Shown here in pieces: positions 47,500 through 60,601 of a stretch of DNA of 64,000 nt. The stretch is taken from NCBI GenBank assembly GCA_907165065.1, contig OU015523.1, forward strand, positions 23,277,834-23,341,833, given 5' to 3'. Below the pieces are notes generated by a model, which was given only the letters and a program-made list of their open reading frames with translations, was not told the DNA's origin and did not search any database. The position numbers were made by a program, and so were the translations under genes. This DNA is from Caprimulgus europaeus. Its lineage: Eukaryota > Chordata > Aves > Caprimulgiformes > Caprimulgidae. Each line of letters starts with the position of its first letter. Position 1 is the first letter of the stretch.

Positions 47500-48125
47500 G
47501 AATCATAGAATGGTTTGAGTTGGAAGGGAACTTAAAGATCATCTACTTCCAACACCCTGCCATCAACAGGGACACTTTCCACTAGACCAGGTTGCTCAAA
47601 ACCTCATCCAACCTGGCCTTAAACACTTCCAGGGAGGGAGCATCCACAACTTCTCTGGGCAACCTGTTCCAGTGTCTCACCACCCTCACAGTCAAGAATT
47701 TCTTCTTCATATCTAATCTAAACCTACCCTCTTCCAATTTAAAGCCATTACCCATTGTTCTATCGCTACCTGCCTTTGTAAAAAGTCCTTCCCCAGCTTT
47801 CTGGTAGGCCCCCTTCAGGTATTGGAAGGTCACTATAAGGCATCCCTGAAACCTTCTCTTTTCCATGCTGAACAGCCCCAACTCTCTCAGCCTGCCCTTG
47901 TATGAGAGGTGCTCCAGCCCTCTGATCATTCTTGAGACCCTCTTCTGGATTCGTTTTAACAGGTCCATGTCTTTCTTGTGTTGGGGGCTCCAGAACTGGA
48001 CACAGTACTCCAGGTGGGGCCTTACAAGAGCAGAGTAGAGGGGGACAATCACCTCCCTTGACCTGCTGGCTACGCTTCTCTTGATGCAGCCCATGGCACA
48101 GTTTGCCTTCTGGGCTGCAAGCACA
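47500..48125 (-). mobile_element. CR1 LINE 3' end
   Basis: 5'-truncated CR1 on the minus strand with its 3' end at 47500 (ATAGAATGGTTTGAGTTGG on +). The frame 48124-47582 is open for 180 codons and reads the ORF2 C-terminus: [57 protein letters not shown] and SLEVFKARLDEVLSNL. The 5' break falls at the alanine-rich [10 protein letters not shown] block. It is one of the better preserved copies here, with no stop across the C-terminal coding part. It lacks RT and cannot move by itself. Confidence 0.95.
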
Positions 48126-48458
48126 GCAATCTTTATCTTAATAATGTAAATCTTTCATAATCTTAATTATAGATGGGTAAAACTTCTTTAAATACATAGG
48201 GCAAGAATGATTACTGACAATTAAGATCTTGCTATCAGCTTATGTTACTCAGCCAAAGACCTCAGTTTGAGGCTTACGCTCTGTAATAAGCTATTTGACA
48301 CATAAAAATAGATTAATAGCTCAATATTAATCATCTTCCTATGTTTTATATTTGCTGATTTTTTAATTCACAGTGTACAATCCTAAAATAGAGGCTTAAT
48401 AAATTTCCCTTTAGGTTTTTATTGTTATGTAAAGTATTGACATATTTAATAACAACAC
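48126..48458. other. AT-rich spacer between two CR1 3' ends
   Basis: About 330 bp, no signal recognised. Confidence 0.6.
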
Positions 48459-51075
48459 AGAATTATAGAATCATAGAATGGTATGGATTGGATGGGACCT
48501 TAAAGTTTATTGAGTTCCAACCTCCCTGCCATAAGCAGGGACACCTTCCACCAGACCAGTTTGCTCAAAGCCTCCTCCAACCTCGCCTTGAACACTTACA
48601 GGGATGATGTATCCATAGCTTTTCTTGGCAACCTGTTCCAGTGTCTCACCACCCTCACAGGAAGGAATTTCTTCCTAATATCTCATCTAAATCTATCCTC
48701 TTCCGCTTTAAAGCCATTTTCCCTTGTTTTATCACTACATGACCTTGTAAAAAGTCCCTCTTCAGCTTTCATGTAGACCCTACTTCAGGTAATGGAAGCC
48801 TGCTACAGGGTCTTTCCAGAGCCTTCTCTTCTCCAGGTTGAACTCTCCCAACTTTCTCAGCCTGTCCTCATAGGAGAGGTGCTCCAGCTCTCTGATTTTT
48901 TTTGTCACCCTTCTCTGGGCTCTCTCCAGTAGGTCCACATCTTACTTGTGTTGAGGGCCCCAGAACTGGACACAGTACTCCAGGTGGGGTCTCACAAGAG
49001 TGGAGAAGAGGGGGAGAATCAACTCCCTCAACCTGTCGGCCATGCTTCTCTTGATGCAGCCCAGGATACAGTTTGCCTTCTGGGCTGTGAGCACACATTG
49101 CCAGCTCGTGTTCAGCTTCCTGAACAATGGGAGAGGTGCCTGAAGACTGGAGGATAGCCAATGTCAGTCCAGTCTTCAAAAAGAGCAAGAAGGAGGATCC
49201 GGGCAACTTCAGGCCAGTCAGCCTCACCTCCATCCCTGGGAAGGTGATGGAACAGCTCATTCTTGATATCATCTCTAAGCAGTTGGAAGAAAAGAAGGTT
49301 ATCAAAAGTAGTCAACATGGTTTCACTAAGGGGAAATCATGCTTGACCAATCTGGTAGCCTTGTCATCACAAGCTGGGTAGATGAGGGGAAAGCAGTGCA
49401 TGTGGTCTACCTTGATTTCAGCCAGGCTTTTGATACTGTCCCCCACAACATCCTTGTAGCAAAGCTTAGAAGGTATGGGATAGATGAGTGAATGGTGAGG
49501 TGGATTGAGAACTGCCTGACTGGCAGAGCTTAAAAGGTTGTGATCAGTGGTGCAGAATCTAGTTGGAGGCCTGTAACTAGCGGTGTTCCCCAGGGGTCAG
49601 TACTGGGTCTGGTCTTGTTTAACATCCTCATCAATGATCTGGATGTAGGGGTAGCATCCACCCTCAGCAAGTTTGCTAATGATACAAAGCTGGGAGGAGT
49701 GGCTGACACACCAGAAAACTGTGCTGCCATTTAACAAGACCTGGACACACTGGAGAGTTGGGCAGAAAGGAACCTGATGAGGTTCAACAAGAGCAGGTGC
49801 AGAGTCCTTCACCTGGGGAGGAATAACCGCATGCACCAGTACAGGTTAGTGGCTGACTTGCTGAAAAGGAGCTCTGAGGAAAAGGACTTGGGTGTGCTGG
49901 TGGACAGCAGGCTGGCCATGAGCCAGCACTGTGCCCTTGTGGCCAGGAAGGCCAACAGTATCCTGGGGTAGTACATTAAAAAGAGCGTGGCCAGCAGATC
50001 AAGGGAGGTTCTCCTCTCCCTCTACTCTGCCCTGGTGAGGCCACATCTGGAGTGTTGTGTCCAGTTCTGGGCTCCTAAGTTCAAGAGGGACAAGGATCTT
50101 CTGGAGAGAGTCAAGCAGAAGGCCACAAAAATGATTATTAGGGGCCTGGAGCATCTCCCATATGAGGAGAGGCTGAGAGAGCTGGGACTCTTCAGCCTGG
50201 AGAAGAGAAGACTGAGAGGGGATCTTGTCAATGTCTATAAATACCTGAAGTGTGGGGACCAAATGGATGGGGCTCGTCTCTTTTCAGTGCTGCCTGGTGA
50301 CAGGACAAGGGGCAATGGACAAAAACTGGAACACTGAGATGTTCCATACAAACTTAAGGAAAAACTTATTTACTGTGAGGGTGACAGAGCACTGGAATAG
50401 GCTGCCCAGAGAGGTTGTGCATTCTCCATCTCTGGAGATGTTCAAAACCCACCTGGACACTTTCCTGTGTAACCTGGTGTAGGGAACCTGCTTTGGCAGT
50501 GGGGTTGCACTAGATGTTCTCCTGAGGTTCCTTTCAACCCTTATCATTCTGTGATTCTGTGATTCTCATCCACCAGCATCCCCAAGTCCTCCTCAGGGCT
50601 TCTCTCAATCCATTCTCTGTATTTGTGCTTGGGATTGCCCCAACCCAGGTGCAGGACCTTGCATTTGGCCTTGTTGAACTTCATGAGGTTAACACAGGCC
50701 TGCCTCTCAAGCCTGTCAAGGTCCCTCTGGATGGTATCGCTTCCCTCCAGCATGTTGACCGAACCACACAGCTTGGTGTTGTCAGCAAACTTGCTGAGAG
50801 TGCACTCAATTCCACTGTCCATGTCTCTGTCTGAGATGTTAAAAAACACTGATCCCAATAACAGTCCCTGAGGGATGCCACTCGTCATAACCTCCACTTG
50901 GATATCAAGCTATTGACCTCAACAATTTTAGTACAACCATCCAGCCTTTTCCTCAGCCACTGAGTGGTCCATCCTTTTAGTCCATTTCTCTCCAACTTAG
51001 AGACAAGGATGTTGTGCAGGACAGTATCAAATGCCTTGCACAAGTCCAGGGAGATGACATCAGTTGCTCTTTTAG
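48459..51075 (-). mobile_element. CR1 LINE split by another CR1
   Basis: A minus-strand CR1 in two pieces: 48459-49119 (3' end, ORF2 C-terminus) and 50563-51075 (RT part). On -, the 5' piece ends at DLGMLVDE and the 3' piece resumes with KLNTSWQCVLTAQKAN. Together these restore the normal CR1 order ([19 protein letters not shown]) with nothing lost. The RT part keeps DLCKAFD near 51030-51050, but its catalytic block reads FADN (the [11 protein letters not shown] block) in place of FADD. The 3' end carries the ATAGAATCATAGAAT terminus at 48459-48480. It must have been in place before the + CR1 that interrupts it. Confidence 0.93.
49120..50562 (+). mobile_element. CR1 LINE inserted inside another CR1, 1.44 kb
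   Basis: 5'-truncated CR1 on +, from MGEVPEDWR (RT start) to the terminal repeat ATTCTGTGATTCTGTGA (about 50547-50562). Blocks in order: NFRPVSLTSIPGKVMEQL, HGFTKGKSCLTNLV, VVYLDFSQAFDTV (49405-49440), [26 protein letters not shown] (the catalytic FADD is FAND, near 49670-49685), [27 protein letters not shown] and [16 protein letters not shown]. Frameshifts near 49370, 49735 and 49970 divide it into several frames. The host CR1 bases TTC occur on both sides (49117-49119 and 50563-50565), a 3-bp duplication or microhomology. Confidence 0.94.
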
Positions 51076-52828
51076 AAAATAGCTATTAAAAATATCTATT
51101 TAAAAATAAGACAGCATAGCAGAAAAGTGTTACGCATCATTCTAATGAAAGAAAACTTTATGGACATTCATTATGAGTCAAGCAGGAGTTAAGGTCATCA
51201 TTTGTGGATTAAATCTGAAGCAACTGTGGATACCAATGTCTACTGGTCCAGACACTGGACTGTAGACACATAAAAGTTTTAGATGAGAACATTCACAATT
51301 CCCTTCTGCAATGGCACTTCATTCCCCATTCTGCAAATACAGTTACTCAACCTAAACATGTTATTTATGCATCACTCAAGGAAGGCTCAAAACTATTGAC
51401 ATATTTTCAGAGCTGTTATTAGTGAGGTGTTCAGAAGAACCACCACTGGTATCTGCCAATGTAGCAACATCCTATTAAGCAGGAGGTTTGTATTCTGGTA
51501 TTCATCTGGAGCCAACACTTCAGGACTGTTCTGAGACAGTGCCAGATAAAATAATTTTATGGGTTTAATCTGCTCTTCTAAGAAGCCTGCAAACTAGCTC
51601 AATATGTTGGAGGAAGGAAGTCAGAAAAAGTTCAGAATTTAAATATTCTAAGCCAGAAGAACAAATTCATACACAGCTATTAAGAACACAAATTTTCCTA
51701 AGGGAAGACAGGAAGACAGAAAGTACAAGACAGAGGAAACCAGGGGATTAGGCACAAAATGCTAAACCTCTCAGGTTCACTCTTATGATTGTAATATTTT
51801 AGGTTTGACAGAGACATATACATACTGATATTTTAAAATCCTCCTTTCTCCATTTTTTTCCCTACTGCTAAATAAAATATATTGTCAAGACAGCTGTCAG
51901 TCACTATGCCACTAGTCACAATATCTCAAGGGATGAGGCACAGATTCCTAAAATACTCACACCCTCAAGGGAGTAAACAATTGGTTCAAATGGGCAGACA
52001 TTCATAAATTGCAGAATGAAGGAACGAACTACAAGATTTCGCTCTGGTGAAAGGACAAAAATGCAGTTAAGACCTGTAAAAGTGACAAGAAAAATGCTGT
52101 AATGAAAACTAAAAAACACAACTGGATTTCATTAGTGTTCTTCCAATACACACCATCTGATAAGTGCTTTCCTTTTCTTATCTGTGTCACATATTTTTTG
52201 GAAAGTTAAGCAAGAAAAATGTAAAATGTAGTATTAATTTCCATTATTGACATGTATAAAAATAGTCGTATATAAAATGTTGCCTAGTAAATAGAGTCTG
52301 TTTCCCCTATATTACACTTTCTTTATCTGCATCTTAGGTGCTTTTAAATTTATACATGGATCTCAAAAGGTTCAAAACTCATACAATGAGATGTAGAATC
52401 ATGGCTCGTGTTAACGATTAACTGGGAGTTATATGTTTACGTGTGTGCACGTGTGAATTATTGTCTCGCTAAGAGTGTTTCTCTTAATGATGAGCAAAAA
52501 AATCAATTTGATGATGAGCAATAAAAATATTTTTTTTTCAATTAAAGAACACATTATATAGTAGGCATCTTCAGCTGTTACCTTGCCTTCAAAACATCCC
52601 TTATAATTTTTTTTTTTTTTTTTTAATGAGAAAGATATAACACTATGTAATTAACTGAATGCAGAAAAAGATACATGAATATTGGAAGTAAAATTGGACA
52701 CAGAACACATTTAGGAAAAAAAAAAAATGAGAGAAAGGCAAAAATTCCTCAACAATTACTGAAAGAAATAAGCTTAAGATCAGATCAATAGTAAACTTAC
52801 ATTCATTTAGAATTTAGTAGTACTCGGT
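51076..52828. other. AT-rich non-coding DNA
   Basis: Nothing recognised. An 18-T run lies at 52607-52624. Confidence 0.55.
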
Positions 52829-53317
52829 TGTACTGGTTTTAACTGGGAAAGAGATAATTTTCTTCATAGTAACTTGTATGGTGCTATGTTTTGTATTTGT
52901 GATGAACAGAGTGTTGATAACACATGGATGTTTTCTCTGAGCAGTGCTTACACAGAGCCAATGCCTTTTCTGCTTCTCGCTCTACCACACCAGTGAGTAG
53001 GCTGACGGTGTACAAGGAGTTGGGAGGGGATGCAGCTGTGACAGCTGACCCCAACTGACCAACCAGATGTCCCATACCATATGAGATGATGCTCCGCAAT
53101 AAAAGCTGGGGAAGATAGAAGAAAGGGGAGACATTCAGAGTTTGCTTGCATGCATAGCTTTTGGTTTACTTATTAAAATATCTTTATCCCAACCCACAAG
53201 TTTTTGCACTTTTGTACAATTTTTGTACAGTTTTTTGTACTATTCCCTCATTCTGCTTGGGGAGAGTGAGCAAGTGGCTAGGGGGGACTAGCTGCCCGCT
53301 GGGTTTAAACCATGACA
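52829..53317 (+). mobile_element. Solo LTR, type B (ERVL-like), copy 2 with internal deletion
   Basis: Starts TGTACTGGTTTTAACTGGG and ends GGGTTTAAACCATGACA. It matches the type B copy at 13630-14883 in order: CTTCATAGTAACTTGTATGG, GTGTTGATAACACA, GCTTACACAGAGCC, GACCCCAACTGACCAACC. It keeps the promoter-like AATAAAAGCTGGGG at 53098-53111 and ATTAAA at 53172-53177. Roughly 100 bp present in the other copy after GGGGAGA..TTCAGAG, up to the conserved GCTTTTGGTTTACTTATTA, is missing. Flanks TCGGT and ACTGT agree at only 3 of 5 positions, so no clear duplication survives. Confidence 0.87.
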
Positions 53318-56300
53318 ACTGTTCTTTAAAGTAATGTTGCTAAAAACTGTGACCACATTTTAGTCAGGCTGACAATCTGAGAGCTAGAGGGTTTAATATA
53401 GGTTGGGGGTTTTTTTTAAGTAAAAAAAGTATTTTTTTTTAATAAAGCCCTGTAACCAGAAATATGAGCAGCCAAGAGACATGTTTAGAGGGCCAAGTGC
53501 TCACTCTTTCAAAAACAGCTAGTGTACAAGCAAATTACAAAGAATGGAAGAAAATGTCAATTTTTATGTACTTTACCATTCCCTAATCCAGAAACATGAA
53601 ATATTTGGTCTGTCAAGCTATAGTGGGACTATAATACTTATTTCATGTTTGCAAACTTGAGGAAATGCTTGAACACAGTTTGTTTCTATCCCTTGTGACA
53701 TCTCAAATAACATAGCAGTCAAAACCACACCTTATTCTTTCCTGATTTTTTTTTTGAGGAATGGGAAGGGATTGGTTTTGCAGTTTGATAGCTAAGGAGA
53801 GGTGGGATGCAAGCACTTTGCAGAAACTCCTGAAATACCTCGTCCGATGCTGCAGTACACTGTCTTTCTAAAGAGGGACATGTTTCAGGGACAGGAGGTC
53901 AGGTTAAAAAGGAAGCAATAAAATAGAAGCAACTTCTTTACTATACAGAAATGTTCAGCTAAAAAGCAACAAAGCTGTTTCAAAAGTATACATCTGGAAG
54001 CACTGGGATGATACATCTCTGTACTGATTTAACAGGTCTAGATGTGTGCAGAGTCAAAGAACATATCTGCACAAAATGATTAAAGGCAGGCTCAGCCACT
54101 CTTTGACCATGTCCAAAGTATTCTTCATGAAAGTTGCTGCAACCTCACAACTACATGGATATGTAACTTCACAGTGTTGAAACTAATATACTCTGATGAA
54201 ATCACAACATTCTTTTCATGCAGCAATATTGTTATCAGGTAACAGCTATTTGACTTCCAGAAAGCTCAGACCACAGATGGCAAATCATGGGTGTTTCTGT
54301 GCCCATCAGACTGTCAACTTAGCCCACATCATTCTGTCTTTGTAGAATATAAAATATTCAAACATTCAGAACACAACAAGGCTTGGAAAGTATCAACTAC
54401 TATTTACAAAGGATAAGGAATAGAATAACAAAAATTAAAAATGAGTTAAAGTTAATCCTGAACTGATACAAAAGGACAATCAATATTTTTTAATATAATG
54501 CCATTATTGAAAAAAAGAAGTTGAAAACAAAATATTTTACATTAAAGTCACTCTGTTTACCAATCTTCCTTTGTTTTCAGATATACTAGGTTTTCAAGAT
54601 GTGCACAGTAATTTTAGTGTCCTATTACATATAGTACTACCTTTTTTTTTTCATCTGTCATGAATCTTAATTGAATTAAACTGATCATATTAGGTCTTGA
54701 CACACTTTGCATCCATCTATAAAATTATCTGTATGGAGATTCATATCTATTTAATGTATTACCTTGACGAACTTAGATCTTTTCACTGAAAGTCTTCTAT
54801 ATGACTCTTTTAAACAGGTAATAGATTCCGCTTTATATTATTAGGAAAAATATTCTTGTCTTCCAGCATCAATAAACCTTGTTGCAGTGAAACAGTGTCT
54901 TTCAGAATCCAAAAGAGAAAAAATTTATATTGTTTACTTCTGCACAGACAGCACTTATGTGCCGTTGGTGATACTCTCACATTACAGGATCTATTTGTTA
55001 ATTCCTGATTGTTTAAAGACACTTCTATGTCAGTGATCTCCCCTTCTGATCCCGTTACATGCGTCATGTATTACTCCCTGATATGCTTGCTAATGCTTCC
55101 TAGTCCAAGGATTAATGTAGTTTTATAATTTTGCTCCAACAGATGCGACATATGGTGCCCTCTCACAGGTATTTTCTAGACTTAAAAAATATAGTGTTGC
55201 AAATAGAAGGTACTTCCATACTCTGCACTTCACTCTATAGATCCTTCTTGTTTTTGATTCTTTATCTGTGAAATGACATTTTTTTTGAGACATAAAGCTG
55301 TGCAGATTACAGAGCCCTGCCTTTTGCTGTTGCAGCACTTTATTATGTTTTGTTTCAGTTATATTTCACTGGGTCTAACTCCTTCTAATTAAAATAACTG
55401 ATATTTGTTACACCACTTCTTTGGTGAACTGGTTTAATATTTTAAACCTGAGATTGTCTCATCTTTCTGATCACATTCTGCCTTGGCTGAAACTGTTAAA
55501 ATATATCATCAACTGATATATGGACACCCACAATATCCAAAACCATCCTTTGCATAAAACATTTCACTTGATGAATTTGCATTGCCTGGGAAGAGTAGTG
55601 AGTGAAAAGCTCAGACAATTCCTAATGTAATCCAATTTGCCAATTTTTGCCTTCCTAAAGAGAACAGTAAATTTACTCATACCTGAAAATGAGGTAGAGA
55701 ATTTGCTTGGAATACAGTACTGCTATCTCAGAACATTTCTGTGTCTGGGAATCAGACAAAAAAACTCTGTTGTCTCTCATTGTGATAATTTCCAAGCTGC
55801 TGACTCCTGGAACAGGCATGGTCGCTTCAGAGATAACCTTACTGTACAACTACAATTCCAGACAATAATATGCACGGATCTGATAGTACCATACTTAAGA
55901 TTTATCTTGAAATTCTATTTGTCTTTGATGACATCTAAACAATACTCCATTTGCTACTATACAGCAATGGGTGCAAAGGTATATGCTATGAGTAAACTAC
56001 CATAAATCTTAACTGAATAAACAGGTGTAGATAGTTTTGAACTATCATATTGTGAACAGAAATTTTTAAACAGAAGATGCAGAAGGAAAGTGAAAACATG
56101 GAACTTGTTTATAACTTAAGTCTGAAAAACTGATCTTCCCATAAGCAAGTTGGAAAAGTGTGGAAGATGGAGTCATGAAAAAATTGAGTTCAGACTCAGT
56201 TTTTGATCATTTTGAGCACTATTAAATGAAGTATACATTGGAGCTTTCTGATGGTATAAGTAAAGTATAATTGGCAGTCATATTTCTAGAGAAAATCTTT

Positions 56301-56820
56301 AGAGCTTTATTATTTTGGACAGATAAATGCTACAGCAAAATAAGAATTATACCTACAATGAGGGAATAGAATGAGATACTGAGTAATCTCTGTCTGAAAA
56401 TTATTCCTAACAGACAATGTATATACTAAGATGATATGATAAAGAACCAAATAAAGATCTAATGAATAAAAAAAGCACTGTTGTAATTGGTAAAAAGTTT
56501 AAAGGCTGTGCCACAGCATGGGTCATCTCAGAAATTAAGTAAGTATAGTGAGTAACTATGTTAACATGTTACTATATTTATGTTATTGACAGACATATAC
56601 ACAGACACACATTCAAATGAACAAGAATAATATGCTGGGTACAAATTTTACTACAGTGAGGGTGAGAAATCGCTGTTACAAACTAGAAGAATGCTGTGGG
56701 TGCTCTCCTTTGATATCTCAAATACACAATAGGGAAACTATACTTCCCAGAACAGTAATTAAATGTTGGTCATCTTTTAACCTGTCAGCTAACTAACTTA
56801 AATGAGAAAAAGCATAATTG
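53318..56820. other. AT-rich non-coding DNA
   Basis: No supported gene. The 122-codon open frame at 55637-56005 is the longest non-repeat frame in the window but has no recognisable domain and is within chance expectation for this composition. Confidence 0.55.
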
Positions 56821-57960
56821 ACCACTAGTCACTGGGACATTGAGCTGTTGACCTTTGAGTCTGATCATCCAGCCAATTCCTAATCCATCAAGTGGTCCAT
56901 CCATCAAACCCATGTGTCTCCAATTTAGAGATGAGGATGTCGTGCAGAACAGTGTCAAACACCTTGCACAAGTACAGGTAGATTACATCAGTTGCTTCAG
57001 CCTTATCCACCGCATTGGTGGATTTACAGCATTTGGTTGGGTTACAGCATTTGTAACCCCATCAAAAAAGGTCACCAGATTTGTCAGGCATGATTTGCCC
57101 TTGGAGAAACCATGCTATTTGTCACCAATCACCTTCTTATTCTCCATATGCCTCAGCTTGTAGTTCCCAGGGTGTTCCTATTTCCCTTTTTAAAAATGTT
57201 CCCCCTTTTCATGTTTGCAGGAACTTGACCAGACTGCCATGACTTCTCAATTAGGATGGATAGTGGATTTGCAACTTCATCTGCTAGTTCCCTCAAGACC
57301 CTCAGATGCATCACATCAGGTCCCATGGACTTCTGCACCTTCAGGTTCCTTAGGTGGTCCTGAACCTGACCTTCTCCTACAGTGGATGTCTTTTCATTCT
57401 CCTGGACCCTTCCTTGGATTTCTAGGACTTGAGCAGTGTGGTACAAGCCCTTTCCAGTGAAGACTGGGGCAATAAAGTCATTGAGCACCTCAATCTTCTC
57501 AATGTCCTGAGTGACCAGGTCTCCCGTTGCCTTCTGGAGAGGGCCCACTTTTTCCCTAGTTTTCCTTTTCTCCCCGACATACCTGTAAAAGCTTTTTTTG
57601 TTGCCCTTGACATCTCTGCCCAAAATTAATTCTGTCAGGGTCTTGGCTTTCCTAACCTGATCCCTGGCTACTAGAGCAATTTCTCTGTATTCCTCCCAGG
57701 TAACTCATCCTTCCTTCCACCCTCTGTAGGCTTCATTTTTCAGCTTAAGTTTGTTCAGAAGTTTTCTGTCCATGCAGGCCTCCTGCTGGTTTTGCCTGCC
57801 TTCCTCTTTGCTGGGATGCACAGCTCCTGGGCTTGGAGGAGGAGATCTGAGTATAAGCCAGCTGTCCTGTGCACCTCTTCCCTACAAGAATTTATCCCTC
57901 AGTACCTGATCAAGCAGGTCCCTGAAGAGGTCATGTAGCAGACATAGCCTGAGATGACTT
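56821..57960 (-). mobile_element. CR1 LINE fragment: linker and RT N-terminal half, 3' end missing
   Basis: Minus-strand CR1. From the 5' side (right) it reads LFRDLLDQVL near 57900-57950, then [28 protein letters not shown] from 57620 down, [20 protein letters not shown] and [20 protein letters not shown]. The 57153-57623 frame covers 156 codons before drift. RT motif A is at about 56965-56980. The match stops at ACCACTAGTCACTGGG (56821), just before the catalytic FADD block, so the 3' half is gone. An 18-bp-period internal duplication of TTACAGCATTTG sits at 57024-57053. Same subfamily as the copy at 63127. Confidence 0.93.
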
Positions 57961-60601
57961 GGTTGTTAATATTGCTGTGATTGTAAAATAAAACAGTAAA
58001 AATGAAGTGTCTTGGTTTTAGTTACCTTTATTGATATTAATTAAAGCATGGTTTGGTTTTGGGTTTTTTTTTGGTTTTTTCAAAGGCTCAGTGAGTTCTA
58101 ACAGTTATTTTGCTGATGGCTCTAAAGGCAGGTATTTTTGTGCATTCAGCCATATAATTAGGATACCATATACAAGAGTCTGCTTTTCACGATAAACTGG
58201 ATAGTTGAGCTTGTAGCTAAATGAGCATACATGTATAATATTTAGAAAGAGTTTTTGTTATTTTTTTCTTCTCTTAAATCAATCTCTTGCTTCAAATTTT
58301 AGCCATTCAGATAGTCTTCAAAATTAAGTCAAAATTTCACTTTGACAAATATTTTTGCATATTTAGGGTACAAAAAGGAGAGTATATTTTAAATTATTGT
58401 TGTTCTGAAAGTTGTTTCGATGTTCTCTCAATACAATAAAGAGTCGTTTCAGACAACACAGAAACAAATTTGACCACGAAAGTATTTCACAATAAACATT
58501 TGCTAGGGATAAGAATTTGCTATGGACTGCTAAAGATGAGACCTTAAAAAGCCAAGGTAGAAATGTAGTTTTCTTCTTCACACCTGGTAACAAAGTTGTG
58601 TTTGAATAATGCAGTTTACCACTTTCTTCCACGTTTCTGCTTGACCTTATTCTAACTGCTGAATTGAGTATTGGTTACGGAAACCAGTATTCAGGGATAT
58701 CTATGATGACTAACATGATATTAGAAGCAGAAAAATGAGTTTCCACAGGTTTAACTAAATTAACACCTATAGTAAACCTAAAATATTATAATCATGTGTG
58801 GGATATGATCAGAATGGTATAAATTTCACACGGGAATTTGATAGAGTGCTTCTTCTTAATAAATGTGAAGAGTCAGATCAATATTTTACAGCCTGTTGTG
58901 CACAATTTTTAACAGATATTAGCTAAAATAAATTTCAGAAATTATAATTTCAGAGTGTTTATAAAGAGAAAGAAGGGCTTCAGAGTGGCATCTTTGCACA
59001 GCAATCTGTGCAGGTTTCATTTGGCTTTTAGAGTTCCCAAGCGATTTCTTTGAAACTGTCTGCCAAAACCTAGCCACTAGGGTGCAGATATGCAGCACAA
59101 ACCACAGAGAATACATATAAACATGTCTCATCACTTCAAAAAGCATTTTTTTCTTTAAATATTCCTAACATTTTGACAATATTCCAAACTCTGAGAGTAT
59201 TTAGCTGTTCTCAGAAACCAAAACCTTTGAGCTTTCATTCTAAGTTAATATTTGAATAGATTTATCTGGTATTCTTTATTTGTTAACAAATATAGTTTCT
59301 AGATACATACAGTTAATACAATGATACCTAAAAGCTTTTAAAACATCTGGACTTAAAGCAAAATTATGAAAGGTCAGGTACATTGCATATGACCCTGTAG
59401 TTAAAACTGTAGTGTCGCAATTGTAGTGTTACAAAGTCCTGCTTGAAGCAGGGCTATTGTGTACAACAGCATGAGGAAGAGGATGATGTTGCAGCTTTAC
59501 TGGTAAAGCAACTCTGAGGATTTGTAAAATGGTTATTGGAAGTAAAAACTGATAACTACTGATAACTACTGAACCTCCCACCTACAGGCACAATTTTAGT
59601 CTGAATCACTGTTTCATACTTACAACTTTTACTTTTTGCTCATTAACACTAAACCATTATTTTTAAGATGGGGGCATTTTTATTTCTTGATAAAGAACCA
59701 TTTCTGTTTCTGTAGAAAAAAAAAACTTAAACATTTATGCATTGACAAACTCACAGATGGCAAACACATTTTTATCATTTGTACCTTTATAAGAAGTAAT
59801 AAACAATGTAGCTGATGCCCAGCACTACTTTTTTTCTTGCAAGAAGGAGGGCAGCATTTCTAGTATAAATGGTACAATTGACTTGCACTCTTGATGTGAA
59901 ATAATGTCTGGCCTTGAGATAAGAATACATATGCTCCTCAAATCCTTTCCATCACACAAGCATTCTCTTTCGCAGTACATTAACAATACTGTTCCATCTT
60001 TTTTTCATTCTGCAACACACCAGTTGCTATTTTAATGCATTTTTATTCCTTCTTTTTCAGACTGTTTACATTTTTACAGACCACATTTCCTGCAGTGCTC
60101 TTTTCAGTTCCAGCTCATGCACACTGAACCCAGAAACGTGCATGCCTGCTATTCCATAGGCAGCCTGCCTTGATTAGACTTCTGGGAGCCATGCAGTCCT
60201 GTATTTTCTCCTCACATGCTTTCTGTGAGGCTTTCTGCCACCTTGTAGTGTTGTCTTTCTAAAAATACGCAGTCGCTGAAATGGGAAAAATAAGAATTGT
60301 ATAACCCTTCAAGACCCAGCAACACTGCATTTCAGCTGGCTAAAGAAACAACCTGAAAATCCAAGGCATCACTTTACATACATTTTACCTTTGATGTCTT
60401 TTAGTCTTGCTGATTTGGGGACATAGCTTTTATTTTTTACTTTTCCTTTAGTACATTTGCTATTTACTGTTTATTTGTTGCTTGACTCGTCTGCTTTGAA
60501 AGCATACCTGTTCATTTCCCTTCCTGTATGCTTGTGAACAGTTATCCAAAGTTTGGGGTTTTTTTCAGACTTAGACCCAGTGGTAATGTCTGTTGATGTC
60601 T

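Noticed and set aside
52824-53322. Target-site duplication for the second type B LTR
   Set aside because: Flanks TCGGT and ACTGT match at only 3 of 5 bases, which is not enough.
55637-56005. 122-codon open frame outside repeats
   Set aside because: No domain, signal peptide or compositional change. At this AT content a few frames of this length are expected by chance in 64 kb.
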